Positions 9,356 to 21,010 are shown, counted from the stretch's first letter. The stretch is DNA of 64,000 bases from Narthecium ossifragum (GCA_963920575.1 OY986964.1:11282663-11346662); one strand, 5' to 3'. Notes: generated from the letters alone by a model not told the origin. Made by a program: numbers and translations.

Positions 9356-11719
9356 TGTCACGCCCCGCCCCAATTTAATATAAAATAACCCAAATAATTA
9401 CTGAAATTTTTGACATGACCCTTGGGCACGGGCACGTGAGATCACTATTACAACCTTTCAACAGATAATTTATATACACATCCTAAGCATTTAATCACTA
9501 TCTTTCTTTCTTTACAATCATTCACCACATCTAGGGGCACATACGCCCACATCAATTCAAATAATATACATGTACCTGCATTCATTCATTTCATTCATTT
9601 TCATATACATAGGACTTGTAAACATTAAAATACAGGATAATTCAGCCAAATCCTCAATATACAATTTAGTTTCATATCCAACATATACATGCATATCATA
9701 TATAAGAGATGAGCAAAATACAAAAAAATGACTCCTCATCCCTGCACAGGACCTCCATGGACTGCACTGGTCTCTGGCCTACCCATAGGTCCTCCTGCAC
9801 AAAAACCAAAACTAACAAAAATGAGCTCTAAAGCCCAGTAGGAGTCACCAACTATGACACTGGTGTACACCCACCTATCCTAGTATACTGCCCAAGTATG
9901 GTCAGGCTAGTATGGGTAAGTCTTACACGCACAGTCGCCGCGTCCGGCCGTCAATGCTCACCCATACCCCTATAGACTCTATACTCAGCCCCAGTATACT
10001 AGTATAGGTACAACATCCTATACTAGCTTACTGATCCTAGTATGGTCTGGCTAGTCTGGATAAGTCTTACACGCACAGTCGCCGCGTCCGCCCGTCAACG
10101 CTCGCCCAGACCCCTATAGACTCTATACAGGCCTCAGTACACTAGTATAGGCAACACATCCTCAATCCGATCAAATCCTCAAGCCAAATCCTCAAGCCAG
10201 ATCCTCAATCAGAACAAATCCTCAAATCAGATATTTAATCAGATCAAATCCTCCAATCAAATCTTTAATCAGATCTAGTCATCAACTTAGTCACTAGACT
10301 CCCTAGACTCTAACTTGTCTAGCTACAGGACCTGACTAGACCCAACCATAATCCCAATCCTATCATGTATGCACAAGACAAAGAACACAGCAATAAAGCC
10401 CACAACAATCATTATATATTCATACAATACAAGGAAACATCATATCATAGCATATCATACAACCATCACAAGAGAAAAAGCATGCACAACATAGCACTAA
10501 CACAACATAGCAACAGTCATACAAATCCTAATAGTAGGTAACTCCTACCTCAAAAACGATTGAAAGGCGATGGACGTGAGATCCCTAAGCCTTGGGGTCC
10601 ACGTCACGCTCCGACCTCTTACCACCGCTTAAGCGATCGCCTAAAACACAATAGTTGGGATTACAATCCGTTAGAGCTATAAATAAATTAATACTACTAG
10701 CATCAGATCGATAACGAAAAGCCGATCAAACGGCACGGAAAACGACAAAAACGGGCATCAGAGGCTTTAGCAGCACGTTAGCAAACAGCTAATGGGGCGC
10801 TGTTGCGTGCACAAGGTACTGCGTGCACAGGGCACTGACCAGTGCACTAGGCAGATGATGCGCACAGCGCACAACCTTCCTCCCCAAGGATCACCGGAGC
10901 TCACGCCGGAGCTCCGTCAGATCTCCAAACAGGGTGCTCAAGCACCGAGGAGAAATACCAGGGGAGAAGAAGAGAAGCCACTCGCTGTCCCTAGCAAGGT
11001 TCCCAAAGAGGTCGGCGGCCATGACTAGAGAAGGGCCGGCCGGAATCCTCACCGAAACCCATGGCCGGGAGAAGAAACAGGGCTGCCGACTTGGGAAAAA
11101 CCCCAGGAACAAAGAGGACGGCGTCGGGGTTCACCTCCACCCTTTCCCGACGCTGCAGTCGCCGGGAAGAGGAGTGGCGTCAACTCCGACGTCGTCTCTG
11201 GCGACCCATCGCCGGAGAAACGCACAAAAGACCGCAAACCCGCCGGAAAACCCACCAAAAAACTCGGAATCAAAGGAGGGAGAAGATGGAAGCTCACCTT
11301 GGATGAGATTGGGAAGAACTCCGACGGAGAGCCGCACCGAAGGTTCACTCCCCGGCGAGCTCCATCGTTTCCGCAACTCGATCTCACCCTCTCTGCTCCT
11401 CTTCCTCCCTCTCTCACGATCTCTCTCCCTAGCTGCCGATCTCACCTTCTCTAACTCCGGCGCCGGCGATCTCCGTCTCCTCCACCCACTCCCTCTCCAG
11501 CTCCCTCTTCTCTCTCTCCCGATCTCTCTAGATCTTTCTCTCTCTCTCGGGTGACTGGCTGTGAGGTGAGAATGAAGAGAGTTCCAGAAAAATCGGGAGA
11601 GAAGAGAGGTAGTGGGGTTAGGTGGGGATTTTTGCAGAAACCCCCTGCAAAACCACCTTATTACGGGAAAGTCCAACAATTTACATAAAAGCCTGGTTAT
11701 TAACACTTAGGCCCTTACA
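9356..11719 (-). mobile_element. Solo LTR E nested in D2
   Basis: A 2364-bp insertion beginning TGTCACGCCCC and ending CCCTTACA, flanked by the perfect 5-bp duplication CGGCG (9351-9355 and 11720-11724). The uninterrupted D1 sequence (GCCGGCGAGTGCCGAGG) shows the empty site. Read on the minus strand it starts TGTAAGGGCC and ends GGGGCGGGGCGTGACA. This resembles the D terminus, so it is a related Del-like LTR in the opposite orientation. No PBS or internal region is present. The Arg/Pro-rich frames between 10790 and 11706 lie in GC-rich LTR leader sequence and I do not accept them as genes. Confidence 0.92.
9880..10161. repeat. Tandem duplication of about 140 bp in LTR E
   Basis: Two copies of a unit containing TATGGTC.GGCTAGT, GTCTTACACGCACAGTCGCC and CCCCTATAGACTCTATAC, the second starting about 10037. 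They are followed (10162-10280) by short 15-16 bp repeats of ATCAAATCCTCAA type. Together they account for the low-complexity look of this part of E. Confidence 0.8.
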
Positions 11720-12869
11720 CGGCGTGTGCCGAGGGCTATTGTATAAATGTGGCCAGTTACCTGTGGGGTAACTGTGAAACCTTAGTCTATCAGGTGCAAG
11801 AGAGCACTGAAGACTATTGTATATCTGTATTTAATGCTTTGCTCAGATGTTTGTTTGGTTAGCATAGTTATTCCGTATCTGAGGCTTTTGTTATGCTTAC
11901 CCCCTTGGCTAGCTATAAGCTATGCCTGGCCCTGTATGATTATTGACATCTTGTTGCATGCTTATATCTCTTATCTGTGCCTGAGCATTGCATGCATCTT
12001 GATTGCATTAGAGGCATTTGAGGTTAGGCGGGCGATGGTTTGGGTCGCCGATCCGAGGCTCTCGGGTAGCTCGGATCTAGCCTTAGGACCGCGACTGGGT
12101 AGTCAGGATTAAGGTGTGATTGTATAATTGATCTCATGTTATTGAGTATGCACGCTAGTTGACTCTGATCTTTGTTTGAGGTTTAGAGGTCGTGCTGTCT
12201 TCCAAGGCTAAGTGCTAAGGATGCAATCGATGTGTTCCCGACGTGGTCCCCAGGCAGTGGTATCCCTGCTAGGTAAGGGTGATCCTGCATGGTATTGTTC
12301 CCCTGTTAGTGCTTAGGGTGATCTTGGTAACATGTTCAAGAGAGAGGTTCATGACAGGAGCCATTGGGACATCGATGGGTTATGGGACCCGTGGCATTCG
12401 TTAGACTTGAGATGGGAGACAACACTGTTGTTGTTTTCCTCCCTTCAGTGTGCCGTAGAGTAGAACCCTACTGAGCTTATCGCTCACTCCTACCCGGGCT
12501 GCGTTTGCAGGTGCAGGCGCCAGTTCTTCTTCAGTAGAGCCGGCGGGATCAGCTTTTGGTGGCGCGACTACATCCAGAGGTGCTTGAGGTTGCTGGAGGA
12601 TTATCTGTTGTACTTTTGGCAGATTTTGTAAATTATATACTTCTTCGAGGAATTCTGGGATTACTGTATAATATTCTTTCATTGGAAGATTTGTATCAAA
12701 TATTGAATAGTACAACTGATGTTATGTAAATTGAATTTCTGGTTCACCTCTGGAGTACATTTGTTTAAGTTTATCTATAATTCCGCTTGTATCGCGCCAG
12801 TTGCAGATGAATAGTGTAGGTTTCCCCCACGCCTCGGCCCGGATGAGTTTTCTGGGTTGAGGTGTGACA

Positions 12870-13491
12870 CACATAATTTCTTGAAACGTTCCCAATTCTC
12901 GTGTAGAGACTCTCCATTATGTTGCCTTACACCACATATCTCTTTCCGAATGTTGGCCGCCCTTGAAGCTGGGAAATATTTCTCCAAAAACAACCTCTTC
13001 ATCTCATTCCATGTAATAATATTCCCAGATGGTAAATAATAAAGCCAATCCTTAGCCGAATCCTTCAAAGAAAACGGGAAGGCTCTCAATTTGATTTGAT
13101 CTTCAGTCACCCCCATGGGTTTCATACTTGTGCACATAACATGAAGCTCTTTTAAATGCTTGTGAGGATCTTCACCTGCAAGTCCATGAAAAGTGGGTAA
13201 GAGATGTATTAGTCCAGATTTCAATTCAAAAGTAGTAGCAACATCCAAAGTAGGGAATGTAATGCATAAGGGCTGTTGATTCAAATCTGGGGCTGCAAGC
13301 TCTTTCAAAGTCCAATTTCCGGCCATGACTTCTTCCTCTTCTAATTCCGAATCACTAGCAAATAGGAGATCAAGATTCAAATTGTTCTCCTCAGAGTTTC
13401 TCCGAGCTTCCCTCCTTAACCTGTGTAAAGTTCTTTCTATCTCTGGATCGTACTACAAATCACCTTGATTAAAAGATCGAGCTATACTCAT
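12870..13491 (-). pseudogene. C1 gag, N-terminal half
   Basis: Probable start ATG at 13491-13489, the first Met after the PBS, with an in-frame TAG at codon 13 (13455-13453; GAG to TAG is the likely change). Thereafter open: a basic RRLRREARRN-type segment, acidic ELEEEE, then the retrotransposon gag domain with LPTFHGLAGEDPHKHLKEL, FSLKDSAKDWLYYLP and ENWERFKKLC. The frame runs into D2 at 12870 and resumes at 7844. The 5-bp target copy CACAT is counted once in each half. Dead by nonsense codon and insertion. Confidence 0.85.
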
Positions 13492-13606
13492 AAACAATCA
13501 AGAAGTTTCTGGTAAACCGAGAAAAACAAATTAAGAAAATTTGTGTAAACACTTTTTTTTTATGAAAATAAAGATCACAACAAGCACAAAAATCAACTAG
13601 AATCAC

Positions 13607-13624
13607 TCCCTGGCAACGACGCCA
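13607..13624 (-). promoter_or_regulatory. Primer-binding site of C1 (tRNA-Asp type variant)
   Basis: On the minus strand it reads TGGCGTCGTTGCCAGGGA, five bases after the LTR end. It differs at two bases from the canonical Athila/Tat tRNA-Asp site seen in A1 and B1. The leader (13492-13606) between PBS and gag is A/T-rich and noncoding. Confidence 0.8.
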
Positions 13625-13629
13625 AAATT

Positions 13630-15148
13630 TGATGTGCTGTCGTAGGCACTCAAAAATAAAACCAATACTTTTTAAGATAAATGTAGTAGTGCGAGTACGA
13701 GTCGATCCCACGAAGAGTGTTTAGCCTAGTTTTGTGCTTAGTGAACAAAGATGGGGGGTTTAAACGTGAGGAAAATAGTAAAGAAATAATCTAAAGCGAA
13801 GAATTGATTTAAATCAAGAGAACAAACCTTGGTCTGAGTCAACATCCACCATCGGAATTCAACAACTGATCATTGATGCAAGTATCAATCAATTCATACC
13901 ATGAATATTCACCGTTCGAATTCAATTCGAATCTCTCCTCAATCATAGTTCATTAGAAACAAGCGATCTAATCAACCCTAACTACCAAACAACCTAAGAC
14001 ACGCGCTGTGGATTTAATCTAGTAGCAGCCTTAAGAATAGGGAGATCGATGAAGCTAAACAACACAAGCACAAGCGGTTGCATTTAATCTAGTCGAATAT
14101 TCTTCCTAAGATCTATTAATTTCTGAAACGCAGTAAATCAATAGATCTCAGTTGCTTCGCAGATTAGAGGGATCAAACAATTACGAATTTGATATCCAAA
14201 CTAGCATGAGATCGTAATGAATAATAAACTAGTAGGCCTCCTAGCAATTAGACAAGATAATCATGAAGATTTAATCTCAGAAGAACATTCAATACTCAAG
14301 TATAAACTCAACAATCAAAAATAGATTAGATCTCACAATTTCATTGATTCCGAGTTTCAGTCTCCTCGACCAAGAATTAAGGTTTAGCCACGCAAGGCTA
14401 TCAAGAACAATCCAATCCTTTAAAGAAGAAAGAAGAACCCTAGAAATATCAAAGAAATAGAAAGAAGCAGCCAAAAACCTCAAGAATTCACCCCCCCCTA
14501 ATCCCTAAAAAGAACCCTATTTATAGCCCATAAGTTTCCCATCCTCGGATTTGATCTGAATCGTTGAATTTCTTCACTGGGAAAGTCGAATCGATCCCTC
14601 TATTGGGGTCGGATCGATCCTTCTCATCGGAATCTTCAATTTCTAGCTACGCCCGAGTTGGATCGATCTTACCAGGGGTGTCGGATCGATCTTTTAAGTA
14701 GGATCGATAGTAGGATCGATCGGACTGTGTATAGCTGAAAAGTATGCGTTCTGTTAGGTTTTTCCATAGACAGATCGATCCTATTAGGGAGACGGATCGA
14801 TCGGACGTTCCAGAGTATTTACTGTTCTGCCATCCAGACTGCGCCATCGGTACTAAAAATATCCGTAACTTCTTCTAGGAAACTCGGAATCACGAACCGT
14901 AAAATTCTCCAGAAACTAGACTTCAAGAGCTTTCCATCCATATATGACACATCATCTGGTTCTTCATTAGAAGGTAGTATTTAATCTTTAAAGTTGATCC
15001 AAATACTCTTTACAGCTTCTTTTCGTACTTAAGGACTTCAATTGCATCCTATATCAAAATATAAAAATAATGAGTGTATTTAGGTACCAAATAAGCACAT
15101 GAGACCAAGTATTAAGGGATAAAAATATAACATTATGCATCATCATCA
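13630..15148 (-). mobile_element. 5' LTR of C1
   Basis: Plus-strand text starts TGATGTGCTGTCG and ends GCATCATCA (15145 or 15148). Inside, on the minus strand: the conserved U3 core shared with A and B LTRs (about 14836-14960: TTGGAAAGCTCTTGAAGTCTAG-like, GTAAAATTC, CACGAACCG); a palindrome array with GGATCGATC units (about 14590-14800); and TATAAATA (complement at 14518-14525). It directly abuts a B-type LTR at 15149, which it may have invaded. No second C LTR exists in the window. Confidence 0.8.
14518..14525 (-). promoter_or_regulatory. TATA box of C1 LTR
   Basis: TATAAATA on the minus strand (GGGCTATAAATAGGG context), immediately downstream of the palindrome array. The array-then-TATA order matches the A and B LTRs. 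Confidence 0.7.
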
Positions 15149-15930
15149 ATGATCGAACATTTTATGCAGCCAGAGATGACAGAGAGTAATGTTTCAAATA
15201 ATCGATCACCTCAGTTAAAATGATCGATCTTCCTTGGGCGCAGCCAGTTCTACGGGATGAAATGATCGATCTGCACTCATAAATGATCGATCATTATACG
15301 ACGGCTGAGCAAAATCAAGGGTGCAGATCTAATCCCAGTTGAAGACCTTTGGAGCCTATAAATATGAAACTTAGGGTTATTCAAGGGGGACTTCTTGGAG
15401 CTTTTTGAGGTCTTTTCTGGATGAGGAAGGAGACCAATCCATCATCCATGGACGAGTAATCTTCGGGCATGGCGGATGGATAACTAAGCAAGAACTTGGG
15501 TTTCTTTCTCTATCATTGGTTCATGTTTTAATCTTTATTGTTTAAACTCTATATATGTATTGGATCATCACAGATTGTTATGTGGTTGAACATTATTATA
15601 AATCCAGTCATACTTCTTTTATGATATTGTGCTCCCATAGTTATCTCTTGTGTTTTCCTATCTCGTCTCGTGAAATCTTTCCTATGCATTGCCCGTAGTG
15701 ACAGCTGGTATTATGTATTCTTAAGGATCTAGTAAGAGAATATTAGGGCTTTGTCCCATGAAATTTTTGTTGCGCGTTGCCTGTAGTGGCAACGGGTATC
15801 GTGCATTCTTAGGTTATGGTAGGACGAAGTTAGGGCTACAACGAGAAGAACCATACATAGAAAGAGACATTTATATTTTATCAGATTCATAGTTCCATAT
15901 CTTCCAGTCGAGGTGATTGGGATGTGAATC

Positions 15931-17490
15931 TGATGAGTGCATGAAAGTGCACTTTGAACATGACTAAGAGCAGCTTATTTGCTTAGTTTCTTTGATTAAT
16001 ATAGATGATTTCGTCCGTATATGTTGCTTCACAAAGTTATTTATATTATGCAGGAAATTGAAGCAAAGATCGATCTTTAACACCAAAACTGTACCTTCTC
16101 GGAATGAACCAGTGAAAAGCTTTGGAAGTCTAGTTTCCGGGGGTTTTTACGGTTCGTGATTTGGCGCAGTCTAGATGGAAAAACAGTAAATACTCAGGAA
16201 AGACGGATCGATCATGTTCCCTAAAAGGATCAATCTTTTTATGCAGACAGACCTAACAGAACACATACTTTTCAGACAACCACAGAAGAATCGATCCTAC
16301 TATTCATCCTACTGAGAAGGATCGATCCGGCCTATTTCAAAGGATCGATCTTACTCGGGCGTAGCCAGAGATTGAAGATGTTGATATCAAAGGATCGATC
16401 TTACACCTATGGAAGGATCGATCTTCCTCGGACGTAGCCAGAAATTGATGATGTTGACATCAAAGGATCGATCTTACACCTATTGAAGGATCGATCTTAC
16501 TCGGGCGACCCAGGTTACGAAGAACTAGAGAAGAGAAAGATCGATCCTTGGCCTTCAGAGGATCAATCCTTTGTCGGACGGTGCTAAATACGAGCCATCA
16601 GATTTAAGCCAAAGGCTGAAATAAAAGCTAGGGTTTCATGTCAATATATAAGGGGAGTTTTTGGACGTTTTTGGGGGCTCTCTTCTGGACATTTTCCAAA
16701 GGAAGAAGATGAAGCCATCTCCATCCATGGCCGAGTAATCCGCGGGTATGGCGGACGAATGATCTAGCAAGGACTAGGGTTTCTTCTTCATCATGGTTCA
16801 TAGATTTTCATCTTTATTGTTTAAACTCTGTTTATGTATTGGATTTTTACAGATTGCTTGGTGGTTAAACATTATTATAAATCCAGTCATGCTTCTTTTA
16901 TGATATTGTGATCCCATAGTTATCTCTTTTGATTCTCCTACCGAGTCTCGCGAAACCTTTGCTATGCATTGCCCGTAATAACAACTGGTATTGTGTATTC
17001 TTAGGGATATGGTAAGACAAGGTTGGGGCTCTATCTCGAGGAATCTTTGCTATGCGTTGCATGTAGTGACAGCCGGTATCATGTATTCTTAGGATATTGT
17101 AGGACGAAGTTAGGGTTACAACGAGAAGAACCAAACATAGAAAGAGACATTTATATATTATCATATTCATAATTCTATATCTTCCGGTTAAGGTGATTGG
17201 GATGTGAATCCTTTAACCGAGTATTATATGAACCGTTGGTAAAAGAAGAACCTAAATCCGAGTGAAGTGATTCCTGAAGCCTACACTTATTAAAATCTTG
17301 ATATCTCTAGTTAATCTTACATTATAATTAAATCCTTTGATCTAATTTAGTTAATTCCTAAGTTCTCGTTTGTCTTCAATTCATTGTTATTTACGTTTTG
17401 GATATTTTCTGCGTATCTCTCTGTGGATTCGACCTCTCTTATGATGTACTGCACCGCAACCGCTGTGCGTGACACATTTGAGCGATATCA
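15931..17490 (+). mobile_element. Solo B-type LTR inside another B LTR
   Basis: 1560 bp, TGATGAGTGCATG...GAGCGATATCA, with the perfect 5-bp duplication GAATC on both sides (15926-15930, 17491-17495). It has no internal region. It carries the conserved U3 core (about 16090-16190), an AGGATCGATC array (16204-16570), TATATAAG (16645-16652) and three diverged repeats of an ATTGCCCGTA.TGACAGC/TGTATTCTTAGG segment (15680-15820, 16960-17110 in host and insert). Inserted at nearly the same relative LTR position as seen in other nested copies. Confidence 0.93.
16204..16570. repeat. TCGA-centred palindrome array, GATCGATC version (solo B LTR)
   Basis: About twelve GGATCGATC or AGATCGATC units spaced 20-40 bp, including near-duplicate blocks (AAGGATCGATCTTACACCTAT repeated at about 16388 and 16462). 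It lies between the conserved U3 core and the TATA box. Confidence 0.88.
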
Positions 17491-17774
17491 GAATCCCTCG
17501 ACTGAGTTTTGCATGAACCATTGGTAAGAGAATAACCCAAGTCCGAGTGAAGGATTCTTGAAGCCTAGCCTCATCCAAATTCTGATTTCTTTCGTTAACT
17601 TTATTTTACCATTACATCTTCGATCTAACGTTTCCTAACTTTTACGCTCTTGATTGTTTTCGATACATTGTTACCTGTGTTTTTGGATCCTTTTGGCTAT
17701 TTCCCTGTGGGATCGACCTCTCTTATGCTGTGTTGCATCGCGACTGCTGTACGAGACACATTTGAGCGACATCA

Positions 17775-18258
17775 GTGTGCCCTTTACCGCTTTGTCTAAT
17801 AGCCCAACTAATAGTCGTCGTGCGCCGTGGGTGTAGTATAGAATAATTGTTTTATTGAATTGTTGATTGGATGTTTGATCTGGTTGGTTATTTGGTTGCT
17901 AGTCCTATCGTTGTACTTGTAGACTAGTAACCTGCGGGGTAACTGTAGAACCTTAGCTTGTCGGGTGCCGGAGTGCACTGAAGGCAATTATATAATGGCG
18001 TTGCCGATTATTGTTTAAGAATATGGTTGAATTCTTTATAATACTGTAGTTTAACTTGTTGAACTCATATGATGATGTTACATATAGTGACATCTAGGTT
18101 AGATGCTTCTATAGGTTCATGCACTGCATGCATTATAGGCATTTCAGGTTAGACGGGGCGATGGGTTGATCGCCGATCCGAGACTCTAAGGTGGCTTGGA
18201 TCTAGCTCTAGGACCGAGGATAGGTAGCAATGTTTAGGACGTGATTGTATTGTCGAAT
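17775..18258 (+). mobile_element. Del-like LTR fragment D0
   Basis: Matches D2 (about 11740-12115) and D3 (about 21211-21540): GTAACCTGCGGGGTAACTGTAG, GAGTGCACTGAAGGC, GCCGATCCGAGACTCTAAGG and GGATCTAGCTCTAGGACCG. It is cut on the left by the B LTR and on the right by the 5' terminus of D3 at 18259. Both of its ends are missing. Confidence 0.75.
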
Positions 18259-18546
18259 GTGAGGACCCATACCTCCAACCCGGTCCGACCGCATTAGGTT
18301 GAGGGTCTAGTTTTATGGTTTGGCTCGGTTGGCCTTGGGATGCGATCGGTTTATCGCATCGCTGTTTTTGACACAGGGGCATTTTGGTAAATTTGCTCTC
18401 GGGCGGTCGTTTTCACACCCATGTTGCATACACTGCTTTTGATTGATGTATGTGATTGATGAGAACCTTAAGGGCGCTTCCGATCGGAAGATCGGAGCTC
18501 GATCGGGAGAGATCGAATCAGACGGCTGTGATCGATTCCAGCTTTC

Positions 18547-18554
18547 TATAAATA
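18547..18554 (+). promoter_or_regulatory. TATA box of D3 LTR
   Basis: TATAAATA after CCAGCTTTC, followed by a CT-rich leader (18560-18605) like many plant retrotransposon 5' transcript ends. Confidence 0.7.
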
Positions 18555-19244
18555 ACCTTTTCTTTTCTCTCTCTTCTCTTTCTTTTGTCTTCTCTCCTCT
18601 CTGTCCTCGTGGGCTGCCGGCTAGAGCTTTGGGCTGCGGCTTTTCGGCGTGAATCTGCGGCGATCAGAGTTGAGGATCTCGTAGATCGCCTGCTTGTTGC
18701 TACATGTAGGTGGTTTTGCCCAATTCCTATGAGTTGGTAACCCTTGGATCGTCTTTTTGTGATTTATGGCTGTTGTGTGCATTGAAATGCTTTGATTTTT
18801 GGTATTTTTATACCTTAGCATGTTTAGAAGCTAGCTATGATTTCAGTTCCGTATTCTTTCGGATGAATTCCGTATTTTTGTCGGTTTTTCGACGGGGTTG
18901 GACTCAGATCTGATATTTCACGATCTGAGTTTGGTTTTTATTGTATGAATGAATTCCCCACCATCAAATAGACTTTCTTGCAAAGTTTGAATGGATTCCA
19001 TCGTCATTTGATAGATCAAATCCAATAAATTCAGTTTTCAATCGGTTTCGTCGGCTTTCGGACAATTTGATTTAATTCGAAGGATTTGATCATCCAAAGT
19101 TGGATTTGTTAGTATCATATGATTTCCCAGATCCAACTGCGCATGCCTACCAAATTTGGTTTGATTTCGATACGTTTTGATAGATCAAATCCAAGAAATT
19201 GGATCTCAGACACTATTCAGCACTATTCACTCTTCTCTGCCGAG

Positions 19245-19600
19245 TATGAAGGATCGATCATTTGGATGAAATGATCGATCACTTCCGTTGAAGTTTTCTG
19301 CTTTGTCTGAAGCAGATCGATCTTCTTGTCCCAAGAAGATCGATCATCTTCTTGACAGAGAGTGTGTTTGAGGATGATCGATCCTCTAGTGCCAGAGGAT
19401 CGATCCTTCTTTCCCAAACTTAATACCCACTTTGGGATGATCGATCTTCTTGGATGAGGAGATCGATCCCTTTTGCTCAGACAGAAAGCCCCTTTGTGGA
19501 TGATCGATCTTCATAGGGCATGAAGATCGATCATTTGTTTGTTGATGGTTGGCTACAAAGAGACGATCGATCTTCACATAGTGTGAAGATCGATCTCTTG
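19245..19600. repeat. Array of six GATCGATC hairpins in D3 LTR
   Basis: Six successive inverted repeats, each bounded by GATCGATC on both arms. H1 19252-19263/19269-19280, 12-bp stem. H2 19315-19328/19332-19345, 14-bp stem, 3-base loop. H3 19376-19387/19394-19405, 12 bp. H4 19439-19450/19457-19468, 12 bp with one mismatch. H5 19500-19514/19520-19534, 15 bp. H6 19565-19578/19582-19595, 14 bp, loop TAG. Arms beyond GATCGATC differ between hairpins (CATTT, TTCTTG, CCTCT, TTCAT, TTCACA), yet each matches its own partner. Spacing is about 60 bp. Confidence 0.95.
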
Positions 19601-19835
19601 TTTGCTGCCAACATATTTTGATCCAAATTCTATGTTTTCGGTTTCCTTTCGACCCGGTTTTCTCATGGGGTTTTCCCGATAATAAGTAGTGATTATTATA
19701 ATATTTTAATCGGGATCTTGACCAGTTTATCTCCGGATTACGCCGTAAGTTGTATTCCAAATCGGTTTATCGATTTCTACCGACTTTCAAGCAGTTTCCC
19801 GATAAAGCATGCTATATCTATATACTAGTAAATGC

Positions 19836-20587
19836 CCATGCCTACGCCACGGATATTATAATTTACTTTATATTAAACAGGTCGGGTCAGGTATTGACCC
19901 GTTTAATAAAGGTTGAACATGAACTTGACCCGTTTATTAAATGGGTCAGGTTTATCAACCCGAACCCGACCATTTATAAATGAGTCTACCCGACCCGTCT
20001 AACCCCTTTATTAAAAGGGTCGGGTCGGATCGGGTTGGATCCGGGTCAGATTGACCCGTTTAAATCCATCTCCTCCTCTCCTCCTCTCTCTCTCTCTCTC
20101 TCTACATTCCTCCACCGGTCCACCCGCCTTCTCCTCCTTCCTCCTGAGCTACCTCGTAAGGGCCGCAACCCACTCCTTCCCTCCTTCTCCGGTGAAGCTG
20201 CGGCCACCCACGGCAACCCCCCTCCCCCTCTCCACTCCACCGACGCGCGGCCACCCCCGACGTCTCTCCACTCCACCGACGCACGGCCACCCCCGACGTC
20301 CCCTGCACCACCCAACTCCAGATCTGACACCCTCTATCCACCACGACCCTCCTCCGACCGTTTCCTGGCCAGATCCGGCCGCCGAGCGCCACCTCCATCC
20401 TTGGGCCGAGGCAGTCGTAGTCTCTGACAGGCTGACATTAAACGGGTAAACGTGTTGACCCGTCTAACCCGCGGGTCAACCCGACCCGACCCATTTAATC
20501 ACGGGTCATAAACGGGTCGACCCGTTCATGACCCGAACCCGATAACACTAGACCCAAACCCGTTCATGACCCGGATTGCCACCCCTA
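19836..20587. mobile_element. hAT-like nonautonomous DNA element or remnant (approximate ends)
   Basis: A block of repeated GGGTCGGGTC, GACCCGTTTA and CGGGTTGACCCG motifs enclosing a CT/CCG-rich centre. The right end reads CGGATTGCCACCCCTA. This matches the terminal style of plant hAT-type repeats (GGGGTGGCAAT...), known from general experience. The left terminus is not clear: a TACTAGTAAATGCCCATGCC segment at 19836 may belong to another repeat. Absent from D1 and D2 LTRs, so it is an insertion into D3. No transposase; Pro/Arg-rich frames are compositional. Confidence 0.5.
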
Positions 20588-21010
20588 CTCTCATCTAATA
20601 GGAATAACTGAATAAGTGAACATACATACTCATATGGAATTATGATTTAAACTCTCTTCTAATATCAGCTTAAATCGCCAATATGTCAAAATAAATTAAT
20701 GGAAAAAAACTGTTATGTTATTTATTTGTCCAAAAAATAAAATGTTAAAAGAATTCTTTTATAAAACCACATACATTAAAAAATGCTAGATTAAATAGAA
20801 AATCAACAATGGAAAAAAACTGCTAGGTTATTTATTGTCCAAATAATAAAATGTTAAAAGAATTCTTTTAAAAAACACATACATTAAAAAATGCTAGATT
20901 AAATAGAAAATCAACAATTACTCATTAAAAAATTGAATTAAAAAATGGTAGAGGGGGATGAGAGAAGCCTCAAGGGGACGTAGCCGAGGCGGAGGGAGAG
21001 GCCGCGGGTG
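20588..21010. repeat. A/T-rich sequence with a 105-110 bp tandem duplication
   Basis: Two adjacent copies (about 20698-20807 and 20808-20914) share TGGAAAAAAACTG, AAAATGTTAAAAGAATTC, CACATACATTAAAAAATGC and TAGATTAAATAGAAAATC. They differ by a few bases and short indels. The sequence then becomes GC-rich and enters the gap. No gene seen. Confidence 0.85.

Larger units (their letters stand above)
7845..12869 (+). mobile_element. Solo Del-like LTR D2 (with nested LTR E)
   Basis: Starts TGTGAGGACCCGTACC and ends GGTGTGACA, flanked by a perfect 5-bp duplication CACAT (7840-7844 and 12870-12874). No internal region is present, so it is a solo LTR left by LTR-LTR recombination. Net length is about 2.66 kb after removing E and its duplicated target. 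It sits inside the C1 gag gene, whose two halves resume on either side. Contents in order: TCGATCGG-rich U3, TATTTAAG (8135-8142), CT-rich leader, palindrome array (8681-9081), and the conserved 3' third with GGCTCTCGGGTAGCTCGGATCTAG-type text (shared with D1, D0 and D3). Confidence 0.93.
15149..17774 (+). mobile_element. B-type LTR, left-truncated, split by a second B LTR
   Basis: Plus-strand B LTR remnant in two parts, 15149-15930 and 17491-17774, ending TTTGAGCGACATCA. The first part has ATCGATCA palindromes (15200-15300), TATAAATA (15357-15364), and the AACTTAGGGTT.TTCAAGGGGGACTTCTTGG segment common to B LTRs. Its left end is cut where C1 begins. At 17775 it passes straight into D sequence with no PBS, so it is a solo or truncated LTR lodged in an older D LTR. 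Confidence 0.85.

Noticed and set aside
10790..11706. Overlapping Arg/Pro-rich frames in LTR E as a possible gene
   Set aside because: Frames overlap on both strands inside a GC-rich LTR, with no recognisable domain and no conservation in D LTRs.
15660..17110. Repeated CGTTGCCTGTAGTGACAGC segments as tRNA-like or small RNA genes
   Set aside because: They are diverged internal repeats of the B LTR U5 with no promoter boxes or stable cloverleaf that I can see.
20035..20449. Pro/Ser-rich ORFs in the hAT-like block
   Set aside because: They lie in a CT/CCG-rich inner part of a repeat, in two frames and on both strands. No domain.
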